Shown piece after piece: positions 6,092-10,243 of a DNA stretch of 10,243 nucleotides. How positions within the stretch are numbered: position 1 is the stretch's first letter; the number at the start of each line of letters is the position of its first letter. This stretch comes from Aquifex aeolicus (GTDB taxonomy: Bacteria; Aquificota; Aquificia; Aquificales; Aquificaceae): assembly GCA_015662815.1 (NCBI GenBank), contig DQTK01000029.1, forward strand, positions 1 to 10,243, read 5' to 3'. Under the pieces are notes generated by a model. The model did no database searches and was not told where the DNA came from. It was given only the letters and a program-made list of their open reading frames with translations. The translations under genes were made by a program, and so were the position numbers.

Positions 6092-7282
6092 ATGGGTAAG
6101 GCCGTTGTTATTTTGAGTTTTCTTCTGATTATTGCTTCTTGTACCCGGGTTGCAGACGTTAATCCAATGGCTTATAAAATTACCCCACAAGATAAAAAAG
6201 TTACTAAAATCCCAGAGGTTTGTAAGCCGGCTTATAATACTGCTATACCTTTGGTTGCAGTAATCGACTTTGCAAATAATACTACTTTTGATTTTGCTAA
6301 GGTGGTTCAAGCACAAGGTTCTTCAAGATACAAACATGAAGCCGCAGTAGGGGGCGTTGTGGGTCCCGGAGGTTTTGTTATAGGTGGAGTAGCACAAGGA
6401 GAAAGACAGGCAAATATAGAAGCAGTATCGAGAGAGGTAAATTCAAAGCTTGGTGAAAGTGTTGCAGAAATATTAATAGCGGAGATATCGAATATAGGAA
6501 ACTTGAAAATATATACCAGAAGAGACCTTCAAAAAGTTCTTCAAGAACATAAACTTCAAATGTCGGGATTGATAGACCCTTCAACTGCTATACAAATAGG
6601 TAAGTTATCCGGTGTAAGGTACATAATTACAGGATCTGTAAACAATGTCAATTTGAAATGGGTTGAAGTTGGAGAAAGTGTTAAAAGAGATCTTTCCCAG
6701 CGTTTAGGTCTACTTGGAACAGCCTTAGCATTCGCAGCTTCTACACAAAAAGGTTGGAATATAAGTGTAGACCTTATAATCAAGATTATAGATGCTCAGA
6801 CGGGAGAAATTATATTGGCAAAGCAAGTTTCAGGAAGAGAAGTTATAGGGAAAACTCCTACCCTGTTCTATGACGCTATTATAGGGGGTATTAAAAGGGC
6901 TTCTAAAGAAGCTCTTGAAGACATAAGACCGGAAATTTCCAAATTGTTTACCCTTCGTGGATATATAATTCAACTAAGAACATCTCCAGATGGAAAATCC
7001 CGTATAGCACTTATAAATGTTGGTTCATCTCAAGGTGTTAAACCCGGTCAGGAATTCTACGTAATAGAGTTCCAAGAAGTAGAAGACCCTCTTACAGGTA
7101 ATAAGAAATGCGATATAGTAAAGCTTCCTATCAAACTTGTGGTATCCTCGCAAGTACAAAGAGATAAAGCTTGGACAATAGTAAAGGCAGAAAATTCAAC
7201 GGATATAAAGTTGGTAAAACTTGGTCAGCTCGTGGAAAGAAAGCCTCTTGAAGGGCAAGGATTTATAAAGAAATTGTTCTAA
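6092..7282 (+). CDS. CsgG-family lipoprotein with FlgT-C-like C-terminal domain
   Basis: 396 residues. Lipoprotein signal with lipobox IASC, acylated Cys17. Core resembles the CsgG/HfaB fold: strand PLVAVIDFANNTT (53-65), long helix ending in LGESVAEILIAEI, YTRRDLQKVLQE, then SGVRYIITGSV and the beta stretch VDLIIKIIDAQTGEIILAKQ. The segment where E. coli CsgG has its short pore-constriction loop is enlarged here and holds a Gly/Val-rich run (about 84-103). Residues about 290-385 (RIALINVGSSQGVKPGQEFYVI onward) look like the FlgT C-terminal domain. Role inferred: oligomeric outer-membrane or periplasmic ring/pore subunit. A GTG at 6086 would add two residues; the ribosome site AAAGGGGGTGAT (6074-6085) is one mismatch from the full anti-SD complement and suits ATG 6092 at least as well. 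Sits between mltC and the FlgT-N gene. No csgA, B, E or F nearby, so curli export is unlikely. Confidence 0.82.
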   Translation: MGKAVVILSFLLIIASCTRVADVNPMAYKITPQDKKVTKIPEVCKPAYNTAIPLVAVIDFANNTTFDFAKVVQAQGSSRYKHEAAVGGVVGPGGFVIGGVAQGERQANIEAVSREVNSKLGESVAEILIAEISNIGNLKIYTRRDLQKVLQEHKLQMSGLIDPSTAIQIGKLSGVRYIITGSVNNVNLKWVEVGESVKRDLSQRLGLLGTALAFAASTQKGWNISVDLIIKIIDAQTGEIILAKQVSGREVIGKTPTLFYDAIIGGIKRASKEALEDIRPEISKLFTLRGYIIQLRTSPDGKSRIALINVGSSQGVKPGQEFYVIEFQEVEDPLTGNKKCDIVKLPIKLVVSSQVQRDKAWTIVKAENSTDIKLVKLGQLVERKPLEGQGFIKKLF

Positions 7283-7296
7283 ACGAGGAAGGAACC

Positions 7297-8388
7297 ATGA
7301 AAAGAGTGCTCTTTCTTTTAATTTTCTACATATTTTTCTCTTTTTACGCTTATGGAAAATGTATAGAAAGTATAGGAGAAGGTGAAGCTACCGTATTGAA
7401 CGAAGATATAGCAGGTGCTAAAGCTGAAGCCTTTGCAAGGGCTAAGTGGAATGCAGTAGAAAAAGCTTTGGGTATATATACCAGTGTAAAAACTGTTATA
7501 TCAAATTTCAAACTACTAGATGAAGTAATAAAAAATGAAGTAGGAGGATTTATAAAAGATGTAAAAATTTTAGAAAGTAAGCTATTGGGTGATACGGTAT
7601 ATGTAAAAGTGAAAGGCTGTGTATATCCAAAAGAAGCAGAAAAAGCTATCTCTACTATTTCTCAGGATACTAAATTTTCCGTTTTATTTATTATAAACGG
7701 TTCAGATATAAATCCTATTTCTTCGAGAATTATAGACATCCTTATTGAAAATGGGTATAAAGTTTACGACCTTACCACAAATCCTGATATTAGTCATTAC
7801 GATATTGAAAGAGCGATTAAGAACCGGAGATTCTCCGAAATAAAAGCCCTTTTATCGAAATATCTTTCAGGGGCTTTAATATTCGGTACCGTAAATGTAA
7901 TACCTATAGCAAAGCAGGGACAAGATATAGGTTATGGAATATCTTCTCCTTTTGATGTAATTAAAGTTCAAGGTATATACTACTTTCTTATTCCCGAGGA
8001 AGGAAAAGTAAGAATATTAAGTTCTAAAGTTTTGCAGACTATCGGAAGAGGACTAACCAAAGAGCATGCAATGAATAACGCCTTAAGTATTATTTCCGAT
8101 GAGATTGCAGAAAAAATTGTAGAGGATATAGATAAATATAGAGCTCTTAAAAAGAAAATTATTACGGTAATTGTTAAGAATGCGGAAAATACACAGGACA
8201 ATTTTAGGGTAAAAGAAATTATGCAGAGAATACCTTGGGTAGAAAAAGTAGATGACGTTAGTATAGGAAAATTCAGAGTTACTTATTTAGAAAAAAGTAT
8301 ATATTTTGCAAATGCACTGGAGAGAAACCCTCAAGTTAAGCTGATAGAGTTTTCTCCTACTAAAATTGTCATTGAGGTGGTAAGATGA
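7297..8388 (+). CDS. Periplasmic protein with FlgT N-terminal-like domain
   Basis: 363 residues; signal peptide 1-20 with likely cleavage after AYG, not a lipoprotein. Residues 21-115 match the FlgT N-domain pattern: ESIGEGEATV, then an Ala-rich helix D.AGAKAEAFARAKWNAVEKALG, V.S..., the GFIKD turn and a last strand VYVKVKGCVYP. C22 and C108 could pair. The middle (about 125-275) resembles the nucleotide-independent TolB-N-like domain of such proteins: SSRIIDILIENGYKVYD, an ALLSKYLSGALIFGTV strand, and a helix NALSIISDEIAEKIVEDI. A small alpha/beta C-domain (about 285-363) ends in IVIEVV. In Vibrio, FlgT is a T/H-ring protein at the flagellar base. GAGGAAGGA precedes the ATG, 14 bp after the CsgG gene, and the last codon overlaps the next gene as ATGA. 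The role here is inferred: partner of the CsgG-like and LPP20-like proteins. Confidence 0.75.
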   Translation: MKRVLFLLIFYIFFSFYAYGKCIESIGEGEATVLNEDIAGAKAEAFARAKWNAVEKALGIYTSVKTVISNFKLLDEVIKNEVGGFIKDVKILESKLLGDTVYVKVKGCVYPKEAEKAISTISQDTKFSVLFIINGSDINPISSRIIDILIENGYKVYDLTTNPDISHYDIERAIKNRRFSEIKALLSKYLSGALIFGTVNVIPIAKQGQDIGYGISSPFDVIKVQGIYYFLIPEEGKVRILSSKVLQTIGRGLTKEHAMNNALSIISDEIAEKIVEDIDKYRALKKKIITVIVKNAENTQDNFRVKEIMQRIPWVEKVDDVSIGKFRVTYLEKSIYFANALERNPQVKLIEFSPTKIVIEVVR

Positions 8389-8990
8389 AAAAGCTATTCT
8401 TCGTTATATCTTCTATGTTTTTTGTATTTGTAGTATCGTGCGGACAAAAGGTTAAGCAAATAGACAAGGAAAGCACTTTAAAAAAAGCGGAAAAAGCTTT
8501 TATCGAACTTGAAGAAGAAGCAAATAAACCTGCAAAAGAACTTAGATTAGAAGAAGAAAAAAAAAGTAAAGATGTTCAAATTAATAGAAACTTAAAGGTT
8601 ATCAAACCTACAAAATATACAGTAAAAACGAAATATCCTATAACAAACGGATATCCGGTTTGGTTCTGGAATCCAAATTACGGAAATTTATTAGGTGCTG
8701 TAGGTATAGCTAAACCTATAAAGGGAAAAGGTATAGCTGAACAAAGAAGACTGGCAAAAGCAATAGCTATTGCTAATCTTGTAAAGCAAATAGAGGTAAT
8801 AGTAAAATCCGAAATAAAAAGAGAAGAAATAAATATAAATAAGAAGAGTTATGAATTGTACAAAAAGAGGTTTTCTTATTATTCAGAACATGAGGTAAGA
8901 GATATTTTGATAAAAAATGCAGTTATAGAAGATGAATGGGTAAATCCAAACACGAAGGAGTTGTATATCTGGGTAGTTATAAAACCTTAA
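8385..8990 (+). CDS. LPP20-like lipoprotein with charged linker, last gene of the envelope operon
   Basis: 201 residues; signal with lipobox VVSC, acylated Cys19. After the anchor comes a Lys/Glu-rich, probably helical or flexible linker (about 20-80), then an LPP20-type domain: PVWFWNPN (91-98), GAVGIAKP, an Ala-rich helix RRLAKAIAIANLVKQIEV, a Lys/Tyr-rich insert, W.NP and a final strand ELYIWVVIKP that ends at the stop. It lacks the cysteine pair of the two LPP20-like proteins at the operon start and stops right after the last strand. The long linker could let the domain reach away from the membrane. Start ATG 8385 overlaps the previous stop (ATGA) and has GAGGTGG seven bases upstream. It may be the third subunit type of the same assembly. 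A different-frame coding-like tail follows (8989-9096). Confidence 0.75.
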   Translation: MKKLFFVISSMFFVFVVSCGQKVKQIDKESTLKKAEKAFIELEEEANKPAKELRLEEEKKSKDVQINRNLKVIKPTKYTVKTKYPITNGYPVWFWNPNYGNLLGAVGIAKPIKGKGIAEQRRLAKAIAIANLVKQIEVIVKSEIKREEININKKSYELYKKRFSYYSEHEVRDILIKNAVIEDEWVNPNTKELYIWVVIKP

Positions 8991-9096
8991 AAAATATTTT
9001 CTGCGGGAGAAAAGGTATAGATTTATACAAGTAAAAGTGTACGAGAAGATTTTTAAGAAGTTAGGAGAATATAAAGAGCTTAGGGAATCAGTTTAG
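8989..9096 (+). other. Short coding-like stretch in the 148-bp intergenic gap, possible gene remnant
   Basis: Between the last envelope gene (stop at 8990) and the convergent gene ending at 9139, one frame stays open to a TAG at 9094-9096. It reads as a charged amphipathic helix, with VYEKIFKKLGEYKELRESV from a GTG at 9037. There is no ribosome site. The frame is shifted by one from the preceding LPP20 gene, so it could be an old C-terminal extension lost by frameshift, debris of another gene, or chance. The rest of the gap holds an AT-rich stretch and no convincing terminator; the six-base inverted repeat at 8997-9013 lacks a following T run. Confidence 0.2.
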
Positions 9097-9138
9097 ATGG
9101 GCTAATTCTTTTTAAACAAACTCATACAATAAAAATTC

Positions 9139-9627
9139 TTAAAGTCTATTTTTTTTCAAAAAGCTGGTTATACCATCTAAAATTATATGCAGAATATCGG
9201 CTAGAATAATTCCAAGTAAAAAGTAAAAAAATTCCTCTTTTACAAACAGATTTTGTATAAATTCAAAAGGATTAAAAGTTAAAAACCACTTAGGGATAAA
9301 ATTTATTATGGAGAATATACCTAAGATAATGAAATACCCTATAACGAATATAAGCATTAGGTAAAAAATTTTTATTAAGCTTCCTAAAAATGGCACATGG
9401 GTAATACCTCTGTGTTTCGAAAAGATCCAAAAAGGAAACCAAAGGTATTTTAGCTTCCCTATTCTTTGTGAAGGTTTAGAATAACTAAGGTCTATATCTG
9501 GAGAAAGCAAAAAAGTTCCCAAGAGGTACCCAATTCCGAAGAAAACCCTATAATCTCCCGGAACAAAATAGAGAGAAGGTACTAAAAGAGTTATATTAAA
9601 AAGTTCATGCTCTCTATGAGATGCCAT
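9139..9627 (-). CDS. DUF2227-like small membrane protein, putative metal-binding
   Basis: 162 residues. N-terminal half carries a histidine/aspartate pattern typical of DUF2227 and of the wider YdjM/DUF457-like membrane metal-dependent proteins: H4 and H7 (SHREHE), SPDIDL with D44 and D46, R55 and G57 (QRIGKLKYLWFPF), HRGITH with H72 and H77, and near the end D144, H147 and D151 (ADILHIILDG). Hydrophobic segments at about 28-42, 85-112 and 131-150 suggest two or three membrane helices; the conserved polar residues could line a metal site at the membrane. Function unknown; hydrolase activity is only a suggestion from the related families. ATG 9627 lies 14 bp inside the recJ end and has GGAGG nine bases upstream, so it is likely co-transcribed with recJ. 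Converges on the envelope operon. Confidence 0.72.
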   Translation of the reverse strand: MASHREHELFNITLLVPSLYFVPGDYRVFFGIGYLLGTFLLSPDIDLSYSKPSQRIGKLKYLWFPFWIFSKHRGITHVPFLGSLIKIFYLMLIFVIGYFIILGIFSIINFIPKWFLTFNPFEFIQNLFVKEEFFYFLLGIILADILHIILDGITSFLKKNRL

Positions 9628-10243
9628 ATTCTACATCCTCCAATACCAATGAGTTCCCCTCTATTGAGTATAAAATCCTTTTTCCAGTTTCAATATGCTT
9701 TATAAGTTCATTATCCCAACAGGTTAGCTCAGCACCGTTTATTACCACCTTACCCTGTGAGTTTATCCTATAGTCCCTTACCGTTGTTAGAAATACGGGA
9801 TAAGGATTTCCTTCTCCGAAGGGTTCTAACTTGGATATTTGAGTAAGCACCTCTTCACTTATTTCGGAAGGTTCCAGTTCCATATCCACTGGGATGGAAA
9901 TTTCAAGTCGCCGAGTTTTTTCAAATAAAAGGTTTAATTTTTCTCTGAATTCTTCAAGTCTTGTGCTGGGAATGGTCAAGCCTATAGCTTTATCATGTCC
10001 TCCCCACTTTATGAACATACCCGATAGCAAACTTATCTTACTGTAAATCTCTATATCTTCTACACTCCTTACCGAGCCCGTTGCCTTTTTATTTCCCTTT
10101 GCAAAAACTGCCACCGGTTTTCCAAGTTCTCCTGCCAATCTTCCCGCTACAATACCTAGAATTCCCGGATGCCAATTTTCATCCCAAACAACTATGAAAT
10201 TTTTATCCTTCTGACTTTCAGCTTTCCGTCTGGCTTCTGCATA
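9614..10243 (-). CDS. recJ: RecJ single-stranded-DNA exonuclease, C-terminal half (5' end beyond window)
   Basis: RecJ degrades single-stranded DNA 5'-to-3' in RecF-pathway recombination and in base-excision and mismatch repair. 209 codons are visible, open through the right edge; the N-terminal DHH catalytic domain lies outside. Seen: the DHHA1-domain motif WHPGILGIVAGRLAGELGKP, then ATGSVRSVEDIEIY (the family's GSGRS...D.Y segment) and WGGHDKAIGLTI with the GGH motif. After a helical stretch comes LEPFGEGNPYPVF, the hallmark of the C-terminal OB-like domain, and a short beta-rich end. An ATG occurs at 10138, but the RecJ motif begins upstream of it, so that is not the start. The 3' end overlaps the DUF2227-like gene by 14 bp. 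No unusual change in motif residues is seen. Confidence 0.94.
   Translation of the reverse strand, partial: YAEARRKAESQKDKNFIVVWDENWHPGILGIVAGRLAGELGKPVAVFAKGNKKATGSVRSVEDIEIYSKISLLSGMFIKWGGHDKAIGLTIPSTRLEEFREKLNLLFEKTRRLEISIPVDMELEPSEISEEVLTQISKLEPFGEGNPYPVFLTTVRDYRINSQGKVVINGAELTCWDNELIKHIETGKRILYSIEGNSLVLEDVEYGIS

Noticed and set aside
6023..6783. Several minus-strand open frames of 60-100 codons across the mltC/csgG-like region
   Set aside because: All lie opposite well-supported genes and show no family motif.
6092..7282. Curli secretion gene csgG proper
   Set aside because: No csgA, B, E or F nearby, and the protein has an enlarged loop and an extra FlgT-C-like domain; only family-level naming is justified.
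3943..8990. Naming the genes flgO/flgP/flgT
   Set aside because: Domain similarity is present, but no flagellar gene is in the window and domain order differs from Vibrio FlgT.
8997..9013. Inverted repeat TTTTCT/AGAAAA as a terminator of the envelope operon
   Set aside because: Only six mostly A-T pairs and no following T run; not enough for an intrinsic terminator.

Overview
The window looks like a chromosomal piece of a hyperthermophilic bacterium of the Aquificaceae, close to Aquifex. The main reason is the leftmost gene, a sulfide:quinone oxidoreductase whose residues, spacing and three catalytic cysteines follow the Aquifex aeolicus enzyme almost position for position, as I recall that sequence. 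The DNA is A+T-rich, the proteins are rich in Lys, Glu and Ile, genes are tightly packed with stop/start overlaps, and there are lipoproteins plus a lytic transglycosylase, as expected of a diderm cell.

Layout. (1) Positions 1-1140, minus strand: 5' part of sqr, running off the left edge. (2) 1249-1662, plus: the C-terminal half of a SCO1/SenC-type copper chaperone that has lost its CxxxC half. It looks like a remnant. (3) 3867 down to 1638, minus: a compact operon pyrK-hisA-uppP (pyrimidine synthesis, histidine synthesis, undecaprenyl-phosphate recycling) joined by TTGA and ATGA overlaps. (4) 3943-8990, plus: a six-gene envelope operon in the order LPP20-like lipoprotein, small LPP20-like lipoprotein, MltC-type lytic transglycosylase, CsgG-domain lipoprotein with a FlgT-C-like tail, FlgT-N-domain periplasmic protein, third LPP20-like lipoprotein. 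(5) 9139-10243, minus: the C-terminal half of recJ, whose 3' end overlaps a small DUF2227-like membrane protein gene.

The most interesting part is the six-gene operon. All products carry export signals, and four of them have a lipobox. LPP20 (FlgP-like), CsgG/TolB-like and FlgT-type domains are building blocks of outer-membrane rings: the Vibrio flagellar H/T ring and the CsgG export pore. Here they sit in one transcription unit with a peptidoglycan-cleaving enzyme that carries a striking 11-residue coiled-coil repeat. My inference is a trans-envelope ring, pore or anchoring complex with its own wall-opening enzyme. No curli or flagellar structural gene is present in the window, so the cargo or machine it serves is unknown.

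The pyrK operon and the envelope operon are divergent and appear to fire from overlapping promoters in about 75 bp. I found no tRNA, rRNA, CRISPR array, insertion sequence or convincing intrinsic terminator. No gene-free stretch exceeds 150 bp.
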